64,000 nt of DNA from Halomarina rubra (GTDB lineage Archaea > Halobacteriota > Halobacteria > Halobacteriales > Haloarculaceae): positions 320,475 to 384,474 of the forward strand of contig NZ_JALXFV010000008.1 in assembly GCF_023699475.1 (NCBI RefSeq). Direction: 5' to 3'. How positions within the stretch are numbered: the first letter of the stretch is position 1; every line of letters starts with the position of its first letter. Shown piece by piece: positions 23,075-32,012 of this stretch. A program made the translations under genes and the position numbers. The notes beneath the pieces were generated by a model that had not been told where the DNA came from, ran no database searches, and saw only the letters and a list, made by a program, of their open reading frames with translations.

Positions 23075-25708
23075 CTACGAGGACCCGGTGACCTCGCGCA
23101 GCAGGTCGAGCACGTCGTCCATATCGGGTTCGTCGTCGCCGTCGCCGTCGCCCTCCCTACCCTTTCCGTTTCCACCCTTCCCGTTCCCGCCCGGTCCGTG
23201 GCCCTTCCCTGGGCCGCCACCGACGGGGAACCGGTCGTGGTCGTCGGTACTCCCGGTCGAGTCCACCGTGAGCGTGGTCGTCGGCCCGTCGTCGCCGACC
23301 GTCAGTTCGTAGTCGCCCGCCTCGACGACCTTCGGTGCGAGACCGAGGAGGTCGCCCGGGACGACCGCCAGCGCCGCGAGGTCGAGCGAGAGGTCGACGG
23401 TCGCCGTCTCTCCCGGCTCCAGCGAGACGCGGTCGTACCCCAGCAGCCGACGGAGCGGCTGGAGGACCGACCCGTAGGACTGTGTGTCGAACACCTCCAC
23501 GACGTGGTCGCCGGCCCGGTCGCCGACGTTCGTCACGTCGACGTTGAGCGTCACCTCGTCGGTCTCCGAGGGGTCGACGCCCGACGCGGACAGCGACGGC
23601 TCGCCGTACTCGAAGTCGGTGTAGCTCAGTCCGTGACCGAAGCGGTACAGCGGGGTGTTGTCGGTCGCTCCAGTCGACGTCGGCGGATATCGGTAGTACT
23701 GGACCGGCGTCGTCCCGACCGGCGTGCCGGGGTTGCGCGGCCAGCTGAACGCGAGCTTCCCGGAGGGGTTGTACTCGCCGACGAGCGCCTCGGCGATGGC
23801 CGCGCCGCCGTCGCTCCCCGGTTGGCCGGCGAACAACAGCGCGTCGAGCTCGTCGTACGTCTCGGCGGAGCCACGGGGACTGCCCGCGAGCACGACGCCG
23901 ACGACGGGGGTCTCCCCGTCGGTCTCCTCGGCGACGACGTCGACCAGTCGCTGCTGGGACTCGTCGAGGACGAGTTCGTCCCGGTCGCCGAACCCCTCGT
24001 TGTGGCTCCCCTCGCCGAGGACGAGCACGACGACGTCCGCGTCGGGGGCGGCCGACCGCATCGCCGACTCCTGTTCGTCGGTGAACGCGAAGTCGCCGTT
24101 CTCGTCGCTCTGCTGGTTCTCGCCGGTTCCCTGCCCGGCCCACCACGTCGAGTTGTCGTAGTACGTCGGGACGTGCGTGAGGCTCCCGACACGAGCCTCG
24201 AGTTCGTCGCTCAACAGCCGCTGTCGAGGGTACGGGCCGCCGTTGCTCGGCCCCTGCCACCCGAGCGTCCAGCCGCCGTGTTGCATCAGCGCGCGGGTGT
24301 TGTTGCCGTCGCCGTCGACGCCCGGCCCAGCGAGTAGGACGCTCTCGTCGCCCGACAGCGGGAGCGTCTCCTCGGCGTTCTCCAGGAGGACGAGCGACTG
24401 GCGGGCCATCTCCTCGGACGTCTCCCGTGCGCCGCCGAGGACGCCGCCGATGCGCGACTCGTCGACCGTCGGCGCTTCGAACAGGCCGAGGTCGACCTTC
24501 AGTTCGAGGACGTTCCGCACCGCCTCGTCGATTCGCTCTTCGGGAATCTCGCCGTCCTCGACGAGGCTCACGACCGTCTCGACGAACTGGACCGGGCCGG
24601 GGGCGGAGCCACCGTTGCCGATCATGTACATGTCGACGCCGGCGTTGATGGCCTCGCGCGTGCCCGCCCGGAAGTCCGGGACGTAGTCGTGGTTGGTCAC
24701 CAGCCGGTGGAGGTCGTCGTAGTCCGAGACGACCAGCCCTTCGAAGCCGTAGTGGTCGCGCAACAGGCGGGTCAGCAGCCAGTGGGAGGCGTGGGCGGGC
24801 TTGCCGTTGACCGCACCGCTGTTGACCATCACTGTCCCCGGTTCGGCCTTCAGCGCCTCCCGGTACGGTGGCAGGACGTTCGTTCGGAGGTCGCGCAGCG
24901 ACGTCGACGCCGGCGCGCGGTCGTTGCCGTTGTTCGGAATCGAGTACGCCGCGAAGTGCTTGACGCAGCTGGTGAGCCGGTCGTCGTCCTCCAGGCCGCG
25001 CGTGCGGGCCCGCGAGAAGTCGCCCTCCAGTTTCGGGTCCTCGCTGATACCCTCGAAGAACCGGCCCCAGCGGGGGTCGCGCTGGAGGTCTGTCGTCGGT
25101 GCGAACGTCCAGTGTGCACCCATCGACGCCGTCGAGTCGGAGGTGTGGCGCTCGGCCTCCTCAACGAGCGCCGGGTTCCGGGTCGCACCCATGTTCATCC
25201 GCTGTGGGAAGACGGTCGCTCCCTCCAGCAACCCGTTGCCGTGGGTGGCGTCGACGCCGTAGAGAAACGGGATGCCGTGGTCGCTCTGTTCGACGTTGTA
25301 CTCCTGGAGCGCGTTGACGCCCTCGACGACCGTCTGGGCGTCGAACGACGGCGGGGCGGCACCACCGGACAGTATCGACCCGACGCCGAGTTCGCTGAAG
25401 TACTCGCCGACGGTGTCGACGCCGAAGCTGTCGGGCACGTTCGACCCGTCGGGCTCGGGGTCGAACGACCCGACGGCGACCTGAGTCATCTGCCCGACCT
25501 TCTGTTCGAGCGTGAGGTCGTCGAGCAACGCCTCGACGCGGTCGTCTCGGCCGTCCTCGTCACCGTCATCGTCGTCGTCGTCCGCCGCGGCAGCACCCGT
25601 ACCGGCTCCCACCGCACTCGCCGTCGTGGCGACACCGGCCGCCTTCATGAACGTTCGTCTGGAGGTGTCCGATGCGTCACCGTCGTTCTCGTCTGAGTGC
25701 TCAGACAT
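23075..25708 (-). CDS. Secreted glycoside hydrolase family 3 (beta-glucosidase-like)
   Basis: An 877-residue exported enzyme. A Tat leader with SRRTFMKAAG (16-25) is followed by an acid-rich spacer. GH3 domain A contains YGVDATHGNG (150-159), KHFAAY (250-255) and VVSDYDD (327-332) with the likely nucleophile D329. The second alpha/beta domain (about 420-620) has VVLVLGEGSHNEGFGDR. A fibronectin-III-like domain (about 700-800) is typical of BglX-type enzymes. The C-terminus ends in a Gly/Lys/Asp-rich tail. It cleaves beta-linked oligosaccharides outside the cell, probably plant-type glucans; the exact substrate is not visible. It stands alone with its own promoter. Confidence 0.92.
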   Translation of the reverse strand: MSEHSDENDGDASDTSRRTFMKAAGVATTASAVGAGTGAAAADDDDDDGDEDGRDDRVEALLDDLTLEQKVGQMTQVAVGSFDPEPDGSNVPDSFGVDTVGEYFSELGVGSILSGGAAPPSFDAQTVVEGVNALQEYNVEQSDHGIPFLYGVDATHGNGLLEGATVFPQRMNMGATRNPALVEEAERHTSDSTASMGAHWTFAPTTDLQRDPRWGRFFEGISEDPKLEGDFSRARTRGLEDDDRLTSCVKHFAAYSIPNNGNDRAPASTSLRDLRTNVLPPYREALKAEPGTVMVNSGAVNGKPAHASHWLLTRLLRDHYGFEGLVVSDYDDLHRLVTNHDYVPDFRAGTREAINAGVDMYMIGNGGSAPGPVQFVETVVSLVEDGEIPEERIDEAVRNVLELKVDLGLFEAPTVDESRIGGVLGGARETSEEMARQSLVLLENAEETLPLSGDESVLLAGPGVDGDGNNTRALMQHGGWTLGWQGPSNGGPYPRQRLLSDELEARVGSLTHVPTYYDNSTWWAGQGTGENQQSDENGDFAFTDEQESAMRSAAPDADVVVLVLGEGSHNEGFGDRDELVLDESQQRLVDVVAEETDGETPVVGVVLAGSPRGSAETYDELDALLFAGQPGSDGGAAIAEALVGEYNPSGKLAFSWPRNPGTPVGTTPVQYYRYPPTSTGATDNTPLYRFGHGLSYTDFEYGEPSLSASGVDPSETDEVTLNVDVTNVGDRAGDHVVEVFDTQSYGSVLQPLRRLLGYDRVSLEPGETATVDLSLDLAALAVVPGDLLGLAPKVVEAGDYELTVGDDGPTTTLTVDSTGSTDDHDRFPVGGGPGKGHGPGGNGKGGNGKGREGDGDGDDEPDMDDVLDLLREVTGSS

Positions 25709-25846
25709 TGTGACAACTCACAATCGAGTTAACTTAATATCCATTCACGAAGTGGTGAACAATCTCATCGGCGATACTGTCGAAGCGCCGTGGTCAGGGG
25801 GGACGGTGTTCGAGGGTGGAGAATTCGCCGCTCGCCGGCGGCCTCG

Positions 25847-26416
25847 TCACTCCGAGAGTCGCTCGTAGGCCGCGGTCACGCGCTTGAACGCCTCCTCGCT
25901 CCCGCCGCGGTCGGGGTGGGTCTCCTTCACTCGCTCGCGGTAGGCGCGCTTGACCGCCGACTGGTCGGCCGACGGGTCCAGACCGAGGACGTCGTACGCC
26001 TCCGTCGCCGTCGGACCCGAGTCGGGTTTGGGCGGTCGTCGCCGCCGCTGGCGCGTGCGCTGGCGACCGGTCGCCTCTGCGCGTGCTCGTCGTCCCGCCG
26101 CCGTCCGACTGCGCGACTGTCGAGGGCCGGCCCCGAACCCGCCCCGGCCGCCGTCGGCTTCGGCGGTCCGGCGGGTCCGACGACCCGTCGCGCGGGCACG
26201 CTCGTCGACGCGTGCCTGTCGCTCGACGCTGGCGTAGACGCGCCGCAGGAGGCGACCCGACGCCTGGTACCACAGCAGGTACGCGACGACGGCGAACGGC
26301 ACGGCGAGCACGAGCGCCAGCGGTTCGAGGAGGACGGCGAACAGCGTGAGGAGGACTGCCATCCCCCCGAACGTCGCGGCGAGCGCCGTCACGATGCGTG
26401 AACGGTCCACGGACAC
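25847..26416 (-). CDS. Membrane-anchored J-domain protein
   Basis: A 189-residue protein. Two transmembrane stretches open it (about 9-33 and 34-50, ALAATFGGMAVLLTLFAVLL and LALVLAVPFAVVAYLL). An Arg-rich, low-complexity linker follows (about 55-135). The C-terminal J domain (about 138-189) begins EAYDVLGLDPSADQSAVKRAYR and has the HPD motif in KETHPDRGG, needed to stimulate Hsp70 ATPase. It would recruit DnaK to the membrane. No zinc or client-binding domain is present, so it is a type III J protein. The linker's Arg richness is unusual for a haloarchaeal protein. Confidence 0.85.
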   Translation of the reverse strand: MSVDRSRIVTALAATFGGMAVLLTLFAVLLEPLALVLAVPFAVVAYLLWYQASGRLLRRVYASVERQARVDERARATGRRTRRTAEADGGRGGFGAGPRQSRSRTAAGRRARAEATGRQRTRQRRRRPPKPDSGPTATEAYDVLGLDPSADQSAVKRAYRERVKETHPDRGGSEEAFKRVTAAYERLSE

Positions 26417-26493
26417 ACTAACGGCCGGGCGTGCCTAAACCCCTCGGCGTGGCAGGCCGTACCGTTAACCGACGGTAGCCGGTACGGCCGGGT

Positions 26494-26700
26494 ATGAGCG
26501 TCACCGGACTGTGCGAACTCTGTACGACGAACGAGGTCGTCGACGGCTGTGACCGCTGTGGCCGACTCGTCTGCGAGACCCACTACGACGAGCAGACCGG
26601 CCTCTGCACGGACTGTCTCAAGGAGGCCGGCGGCAGACCCGCTGGCGAGGAGGACGTCCAACCCGACGGTCCGGACGGGGTCGACACCTACCAGTTCTGA
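26494..26700 (+). CDS. Small HIT/B-box-like zinc-finger protein
   Basis: A 68-residue protein with a compact Cys/His array: CELC (7-10), CDRC (19-22), C-x2-HY (29-32) and C-x2-C at CTDC (38-41). The order resembles HIT- or B-box-type zinc fingers binding two zinc ions by cross-brace. The tail is acidic and disordered. Homologous small proteins are widespread in haloarchaea without a known job; protein-protein binding is likely. It is divergent from the J-domain gene. Confidence 0.75.
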   Translation: MSVTGLCELCTTNEVVDGCDRCGRLVCETHYDEQTGLCTDCLKEAGGRPAGEEDVQPDGPDGVDTYQF

Positions 26701-27028
26701 GCCGTCGTCGCCGCGACTATGGCCGCCGGCGAGACTCGTCGTATGGCCGCCTCTCCGACCCACACTCGCTCGTCTCGACGCACGGGTCCCGGTCGGTCCT
26801 AATCTATTAGGTGGAACCATCAGGTGTCACCCCGGCGTCTCCCGAGACGAAGCAGGCGGGGTCAATTCCGTTCGTGGGCACGAATATGGAAGGCTCACCT
26901 GCCTGCTTCTTCCTCACACCGTCAGTTCGCCGAGCGACGCCGCTCGGCACGACGCGCTATCACACTCATTGCGTGATACGACGGTCCGCGAAACACGACC
27001 AGCGACGACGCCGACCGGTCCGAGTCGG
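26701..27028. other. Non-coding region with a 61-nt imperfect stem-loop
   Basis: The 330-bp gap between the zinc-finger gene and pyrF contains no credible gene. A palindrome CCTAAT-CT-ATTAGG lies at 26798-26811. A long hairpin spans 26849-26909: GAAGCAGGC (26849-26857) pairs with GCCTGCTTC (26901-26909), continued by three more pairs, then TTCC (26866-26869) with GGAA (26888-26891), and TTCGTG (26871-26876) with CACGAA (26879-26884). It could be a structured RNA, a bidirectional terminator or the remnant of a small transposable repeat. Confidence 0.55.
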
Positions 27029-27820
27029 TCAGCGGTGACGATTCAGCCGTCCCGCGAGACGCTTCGCGGCCCGGCCCGCGGCCTTGTCGAACGTCTCACC
27101 CTCGCCCGCGAAGATGATGCCGCGCGAGGAGTTGACGAGGCCGACGCCGTCCGCGAGGCCGAACTCCACGGCCGCCTCCGCGTCGCCGCCTTGCGCACCG
27201 ACGCCGGGGACGAGGAAGGGGAGGTCCGGCACCAGTTCGCGGACGCGTTCGAGTTCGTCGGGCGTCGTCGCACCGACGACCAGTCCGACGTTGCCTTCGA
27301 CGTTCCACTCGCTCGCGCGCTGGGCGACGTACTCGTAGAGGTGCTTGCCGTTGCCGACTTCGAGGTTCTGGAAGTCCGAACCGCCGGGGTTCGACGTGCG
27401 ACAGAGGACGAACACACCCTTCTCCGAGCGCGAGAGGAACGGTTCGAGCGCGTCGCGACCGAGGTAGGGGTTGACCGTGATGGCGTCGGCGTGGTCGAGC
27501 AGTTTCGCGTACTGGCGGGCGGTGTTACCGATGTCGGCGCGCTTGGCGTCGAGGAGGACGGGGACCCCCTTCCCCTCGGCGTAGGCGATGGTCTCACGCA
27601 GCGCACGCCAGCCGTCGGCGTCCTCGTAGAACGCGACGTTCGGCTTGTAGCAGGCGGCGTACTCGTGGGTCGCGTCGACGATGCGCCGGTTGAACGCCCA
27701 CCGCGGTAGGTCGTGGTCCGCGAGGTGGTCGGGGAGTCGCTTCGGGTCGGGGTCGAGGCCGACGCTGACGACGCTGTCGACGGCGTCGATGCGCGCGCCG
27801 AGTCGCTCGAAGAAGCTCAT
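27029..27820 (-). CDS. pyrF: Orotidine 5'-phosphate decarboxylase
   Basis: A 263-residue TIM-barrel enzyme that makes UMP from OMP in pyrimidine synthesis. SVGLDPD (about 19-25) opens the barrel, VLLDAKRADIGNTA (about 88-101) holds the catalytic D-x-K-x2-D array, and VGATTPDE and VPGVGAQGGD close the phosphate site. The sequence is of the longer class (about 270 residues) rather than the short archaeal type. ATG 27820 (MSFFERLGARI) is preferred to the upstream in-frame start at 27841. It is a single gene with divergent small ORFs upstream. Confidence 0.95.
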   Translation of the reverse strand: MSFFERLGARIDAVDSVVSVGLDPDPKRLPDHLADHDLPRWAFNRRIVDATHEYAACYKPNVAFYEDADGWRALRETIAYAEGKGVPVLLDAKRADIGNTARQYAKLLDHADAITVNPYLGRDALEPFLSRSEKGVFVLCRTSNPGGSDFQNLEVGNGKHLYEYVAQRASEWNVEGNVGLVVGATTPDELERVRELVPDLPFLVPGVGAQGGDAEAAVEFGLADGVGLVNSSRGIIFAGEGETFDKAAGRAAKRLAGRLNRHR

Positions 27821-27981
27821 TGCGAGCGGTGATGCGCCCACCGAATAGAGTGTTGCTATCTCCGCGCAGTTACAGCTAAGTGACCTGTCTTCTTTCGTGA
27901 GTGTATGTCGTCACGCCGTGCGGTCTGCTGGCGAGTCGTGAGCGATGTGGTTGTGTCCGTCCTGCGCGAGCGCGACCGCAC

Positions 27982-28161
27982 GTGACGCGACCACACCTCC
28001 ACCGGGCGCTGGTCGCTGCCTGGGTGCTCGCGTGGGCGTTCGGGGTCGCGATGGTGCTGGCGGTCCCACGCTGCGGTCACGTCTGTCCTGCACCCACGCT
28101 CGCCGTCGTCGCGTTCGTCGTCGGGACCGTGGCCATCCTCCTCGACGACGTGGTCGGCTGA
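27982..28161 (+). CDS. Possible small two-TM protein
   Basis: A 59-codon frame from GTG 27982 with two hydrophobic stretches (ALVAAWVLAWAFGVAMVLAV and TLAVVAFVVGTVAILL) separated by CGHVC. A 26-codon frame starting at ATG 27905 ends in TGA overlapping this GTG (GTGA), as coupled genes do. The composition is compatible with a membrane microprotein, but there is no family match and the start is uncertain. It may also be non-coding sequence between pyrF and the PHP gene. Confidence 0.3.
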   Translation: MTRPHLHRALVAAWVLAWAFGVAMVLAVPRCGHVCPAPTLAVVAFVVGTVAILLDDVVG

Positions 28162-28256
28162 CCGAACCGTGACACCCGTCGACGTGACTCGTTTTCGCGA
28201 GGCTCAGTGTGTAGCCGGAACCCCTCTATACGGACAGGCCTCCAGTACCGACAGTC

Positions 28257-29039
28257 ATGGGCCGCGAGGTATCCGTCGCGCTCGACCCACACGTCCACTC
28301 GGAGGGGTCGTACGACGGCCACGAACCGGTGGAACGGCTGCTCGAACGGGCGGTCGAGGTCGGACTGGACGGCATCGTCGTCACCGACCACGACACCATC
28401 GAGGAGTCGCTTCGCGCGGCCGAGTTGGCCCCCGAGTACGGCCTCGTCGGCATCCCCGGCGTCGAGGTGTCGACCGCGGACGGCCACCTGCTCGCCATCG
28501 GCGTCGAGCAGTGTCCCGCCGCGGGCGAACCGTTCGCAGACACCGTCGACCGCGTCCGGGAACTGGGCGGCGTCGCCGTCGTCCCCCACCCGTTCCAGCG
28601 GACCCGCCACGGTGTCGGCAAGGGCGTCGTCGAGGACTGCGACGCTGTCGAGGTGTACAACGCCTGGGTGTTCACGGGCTATCGGAACCACCGTGCCAAA
28701 CACTTCGCCGACGCGAACGGCTACCCCGGCGTCGCCGCCAGCGACGCCCACTCTGCGGCGTACGTCGGGCGGGCGTACACCGAGATGCTACTCGAGGTCG
28801 ACTCGTTCGACGAGTTGACCGCGGACCGTATCGTCACGGAGCTCGCGGGCGACGGCGCGTCTATCGCGGGTCATCGCCAACCGCTGTGGCGCAGCGCGAG
28901 CCACTACGCCGCCTGTACGGGGCGGAAGGCACGCGGCGTCGACCCGCGACGACCGTCGCTCCGGACGCTCGGCGCGCTGGCTGGTGGCGTCGTCGCCGGC
29001 AGCGTCGCCCGTCGCGGCGTCGGCCAGTTCCGCTCGTAG
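28257..29039 (+). CDS. PHP-domain phosphoesterase
   Basis: A 260-residue protein. The PHP metal ligands are visible: DPHVHSEGSYDGH (10-22), VTDHDT (about 43-48), IPGVEVST (about 65-72), HPF (about 107) and ASDAHSAAY near 163. These form a trinuclear metal site that hydrolyses phosphate esters. The C-terminal 50 residues are basic, ending in a Gly/Ala/Val stretch that could touch membrane. TATA-like TCTATAC at 28225-28231 lies about 28 nt before the ATG. The substrate is unknown; family members act on histidinol phosphate or nucleotides. Confidence 0.85.
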   Translation: MGREVSVALDPHVHSEGSYDGHEPVERLLERAVEVGLDGIVVTDHDTIEESLRAAELAPEYGLVGIPGVEVSTADGHLLAIGVEQCPAAGEPFADTVDRVRELGGVAVVPHPFQRTRHGVGKGVVEDCDAVEVYNAWVFTGYRNHRAKHFADANGYPGVAASDAHSAAYVGRAYTEMLLEVDSFDELTADRIVTELAGDGASIAGHRQPLWRSASHYAACTGRKARGVDPRRPSLRTLGALAGGVVAGSVARRGVGQFRS

Positions 29040-29104
29040 TAAGACGCGGCGTGGGGCGGAACTCGGAGTCCGACCCCCGACTCGTTCTCTCCTCTCGGTC
29101 GTAG

Positions 29105-30412
29105 TCAGTCGCGGTCGTACGCGCCCGCCCGCTCCAGTTCACCACGTTCGCGGAGCACCGACGGCGTCCGGCACATCCCCGGCGCACCGGTCGCCTGCGG
29201 GACGATGCAGTTGTTGCAGTCCGCACAGAGCGCCGCGCTCTCGGCGTCGGCCAGCAGTCGCGCCGGCAGTTCCGGTTCCGCGTAGAACGGTCGGCCGAGA
29301 CCGACCGCGTCGGCGGCCGCCGGTGCCCCGCCGTTCCCGAGCAGGCGGTCGATCTGCCCGCGCTCGCGGACGCCACCCTCACAGAGCACGGGGACGTCGA
29401 CGCGCTGGCGGACGCGCCGGCAGAGGTCGGCGTTCCACCCACGTGCGGGCGGGTTGCGGACCGCCTCGACGCGCGTGGCGGCGGCGACGAGACGCGCTCG
29501 CAGGCGACTCCCGAACGCCGCCTCGTAGCCCGACTGGAACTGGCTGGCGGCCCACCCGCGCCGTGGGTACTCCCCCCGAATCAGGCTCATGTCCCAGAAC
29601 GTCGAGCCGTGGACGGGGACGAGCGCGTCGTAGCCGTACTCGGCGAGGCGGACCGCGAGGGCGACCGCGTCGTCGGTCGACAGCCCCGTCCGGACGAACG
29701 GCGGGCGGTGTTCTTCCGTCGGGACCTTCGTGAACAGCGGCACGTCGCCCGCCCGTTCGCGAATCTCGTCGTGGACCAGTTCGAGGAAGCGCCCGCCGTC
29801 CGCGAACTCGTCCTCGCGGCGGTTGTAGTACGGCGAGCAGAACTGCTGGACGATGCCCATGTTGGCACTGGAGAGGTGGACGCCGTCGTAGCCCACGTCG
29901 ACGGCGCGACGGGCCGCACGACCGAAGTCGGCCGCCAGTTCGTACACCTCCGCCGTGGAGAGGACGTGTGCGTCGTACTCCAGAAAGCCGGTCTTCGCGG
30001 CGGCCCGGAGGTGGAACGGGACGGGCGAGACGGCCAACTGCTCGCGGTCGGCCGCGGCGCGGTACTCCCGGTGCCAGGTCTCCAGGCTCCGCAGGCCGCC
30101 GTGGTCGAGTTGGACGACGATGCGACCGCCCGCCTCGTGGACGGCCTCGGTGACGGCTCGCAGGCGTTCGGCCTTCTCGGCCGTGTCGATTCGCGTCATG
30201 TTCGGCGCGACGGCCCCTCCCTCGCCGCGGACGAGCGTCGCGCCCTGGAAGACGAGCCCCGCCCCGGCGCGCGCCGCGGGGACGAGTTCCTCGGCGAGAC
30301 GTTCGCCGGCGTCGGCGTCGTCGCCCGCACACTCCAGCAGGGGCGCGCGATACAGTCGGTTCTGGAGGGTGAGACCGCCGATATCGAGCGGTTCGTCCAA
30401 CGCCGCGGTCAT
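29105..30412 (-). CDS. Old yellow enzyme-family NADH:flavin oxidoreductase
   Basis: A 435-residue FMN-binding TIM barrel. LQNRLYRAPL (about 16-25) opens the fold, QLDHGGLRS (about 101-109) has the barrel glycine-histidine, YDGVHLSSANMGIVQQF (about 175-191) supplies substrate-site residues, and CEGGVRERGQ with AVGLGRPFYAEPEL makes the phosphate site. The last 40 residues carry Cys 396, 399, 402 and 414, comparable to the iron-sulfur site of 2,4-dienoyl-CoA reductases. The FAD/NAD domains those enzymes have are absent, so it needs a separate electron donor if the cluster is real. The substrate is not readable. Confidence 0.86.
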   Translation of the reverse strand: MTAALDEPLDIGGLTLQNRLYRAPLLECAGDDADAGERLAEELVPAARAGAGLVFQGATLVRGEGGAVAPNMTRIDTAEKAERLRAVTEAVHEAGGRIVVQLDHGGLRSLETWHREYRAAADREQLAVSPVPFHLRAAAKTGFLEYDAHVLSTAEVYELAADFGRAARRAVDVGYDGVHLSSANMGIVQQFCSPYYNRREDEFADGGRFLELVHDEIRERAGDVPLFTKVPTEEHRPPFVRTGLSTDDAVALAVRLAEYGYDALVPVHGSTFWDMSLIRGEYPRRGWAASQFQSGYEAAFGSRLRARLVAAATRVEAVRNPPARGWNADLCRRVRQRVDVPVLCEGGVRERGQIDRLLGNGGAPAAADAVGLGRPFYAEPELPARLLADAESAALCADCNNCIVPQATGAPGMCRTPSVLRERGELERAGAYDRD

Positions 30413-30487
30413 GGCCGGAGCGAGGCGACCGCCGGGGAAAAGGGTGCGGACTACGACGGTAGCCGGTCGCTCGAGGAGCGCCCGGCG

Positions 30488-30943
30488 TCAGTCGTGGGCC
30501 GCGTCGTCGCTGGCCTCGACGGCCGCGTGGACGGCCGCGAGGACTCGCTTCACCTCGCCGCCGTCCTCGACGAACACGAGGGTGCGCGGCGGGTCGACGG
30601 CCTTCGGCCGGACACGGAGGTCGGCGTCCTGGGCGGCCGCGGCAACCGCGTCGACGCCGGCGCGGAACTCGACGCGGGCGCGGTCGTCGTGGGCGTACAC
30701 GTCGGCGAGTCGGGTCCGCTCGCCGGTCCCGTCGCCTTTGCTCTCCGTCTCCTCGTCGGCAGCCACCGACTCGTGGAGGACGACGCCGTAGGCCAACTCG
30801 CCGAGTTCGTCCGGGTCGAGCGCGTCCGAGTCGGCGACGTCGACCAGTTCGAGACGGGCGAGCGGGCCGTCGGTCCGGGCGACGAGTTCGCTGGCGAGCA
30901 GTTGGGCGAGGCGGACGCCGAACGGCGGCGCGTCGTCGCTCAT
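30488..30943 (-). CDS. Hypothetical haloarchaeal protein, operonic with DUF2240 gene
   Basis: A 151-residue acidic cytoplasmic protein. The N-terminal half (FGVRLAQLLASELVA, LARLELVDVADSDAL) and C-terminal half (ARVEFRAGVDAVAAAAQDADLRVRPKAV) suggest an alpha/beta fold of two strands packed on helices. No catalytic motif is visible. Its start overlaps the stop of the DUF2240 gene by 4 nt, so they are co-translated. In other haloarchaea similar small genes sit beside DUF2240 and S8e genes. The function is unknown. Confidence 0.7.
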   Translation of the reverse strand: MSDDAPPFGVRLAQLLASELVARTDGPLARLELVDVADSDALDPDELGELAYGVVLHESVAADEETESKGDGTGERTRLADVYAHDDRARVEFRAGVDAVAAAAQDADLRVRPKAVDPPRTLVFVEDGGEVKRVLAAVHAAVEASDDAAHD

Positions 30944-31386
30944 GCGGTCAGGTCCTCGCGCGCCCGCTCCGCGAACGTGGTCACGTCCAGACCCTGGCGG
31001 TGGGCGTAGAGCACGGCCGCGGCCTCGATGGTCAGGCCCGCCTCCGACTGGAGCGCGTTGATGGCCGCGACGGCCTCCTGTTTCTCCGTGCCCGCGTCGA
31101 CGACGGCGTCGAGGATTCGCTGGAACGTCGAGCGCTCCTGGATGATGGACTCGTCGGGGGCGAACTCCTCGGGAATCCGCTCGTCGGTCGCGGGGAACTG
31201 CGCGATGAGGTCGCCCTCTTCGCGTGCGACGAGGCCCTCGCTGACGGCCACGTCGATGAGACGCTTTGCCTGGTCGGGGGAGAACCAGTCGCGGTCGAGA
31301 CTCAACGCGACGACGAACTCGCTTTCGGCGATGCGCTCGCGCCCCTTCGCTCGGAACGGCGCGGCGACGGCCTGCCGGAGACTCAT
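30940..31386 (-). CDS. DUF2240 family protein
   Basis: A 148-residue protein. MSLRQAVAAPFRAKGRERIAESEFV and DWFSPDQAKRLIDVAVSEGLV fit the DUF2240 N-terminal winged-helix pattern; the second half (ILDAVVDAG, AVAAINALQSEAGL, AAVLYAHRQGLDV) is helical. DUF2240 is an archaeal family without an assigned biochemical role; the wHTH pattern hints at nucleic acid binding. It is divergent from the S8e gene, separated by 93 bp. Confidence 0.82.
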   Translation of the reverse strand: MSLRQAVAAPFRAKGRERIAESEFVVALSLDRDWFSPDQAKRLIDVAVSEGLVAREEGDLIAQFPATDERIPEEFAPDESIIQERSTFQRILDAVVDAGTEKQEAVAAINALQSEAGLTIEAAAVLYAHRQGLDVTTFAERAREDLTA

Positions 31387-31479
31387 CGGCGGATGGGGGG
31401 TCGCGGGGGGCTAAAGCCCTCCGGACCGGGGCGCGGCCGCATCGAAGCCTTCTTGTCCGTCTCGGGGCTGGTTCACCGT

Positions 31480-31851
31480 ATGAAATTCCAAGGGCGCTCG
31501 GAGACGAAGCGGACCGGGGGACGACGCCGTCCCATCCGGAAGAAGCGTAAACACCAGCTCGGCCACGCGGCGACGGAGACCCGCGTCGGCGACCAGAAGC
31601 TGAAGACCGTCGAGTCGTGGGGCGGCAACACGAAGGTCCGCGCCATCCAGACCGACGTCGCCAACGTCGCCACCGACGACGGCGTCGTCCACGCGACCAT
31701 CGAGACCGTCGTCGAGAACGGCGCGGACCCGAACTACGCCCGCCGAAACATCATCACCCGCGGTGCGCTCATCGAGACCTCCGAAGGGAAGGCGCGCGTC
31801 ACCTCGCGACCCGGCCAGGACGGGCAGGTCAACGCCGTCCTCGAAGAGTAA
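31480..31851 (+). CDS. rps8e: 30S ribosomal protein S8e
   Basis: A 123-residue protein from ATG 31480. It begins MKFQGRSETKRTGGRRR, the basic rRNA-binding arm, and continues with KHQLGHAATETRVG and NAVLEE at the end. NYARRNIITRGALIET is the conserved core of S8e. It belongs to the small ribosomal subunit in archaea and eukaryotes. It is a single gene, divergent from the DUF2240 pair. The assignment rests on a nearly full family pattern and standard length. Confidence 0.95.
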   Translation: MKFQGRSETKRTGGRRRPIRKKRKHQLGHAATETRVGDQKLKTVESWGGNTKVRAIQTDVANVATDDGVVHATIETVVENGADPNYARRNIITRGALIETSEGKARVTSRPGQDGQVNAVLEE

Positions 31852-32012
31852 CGACCGCGACCCGACCAGTTTTCTCACCCCGACCGCCGAGCGACGGCAG
31901 CGGTCGGGACCGATAGCTCGCCGCACCGACGCCGACGGACGGAGCGTTCGCTGTGGCGGTGGTACGTCCGGAAAACGGTGGTCGGGGGTCGGAGTCGAGG
32001 TGCAGGGTGGTG

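Noticed and set aside
26811-27038. 75-codon frame over the hairpin before pyrF
   Set aside because: It reads through a strong inverted repeat, has mixed composition and no start signal; the structure explains the sequence better.
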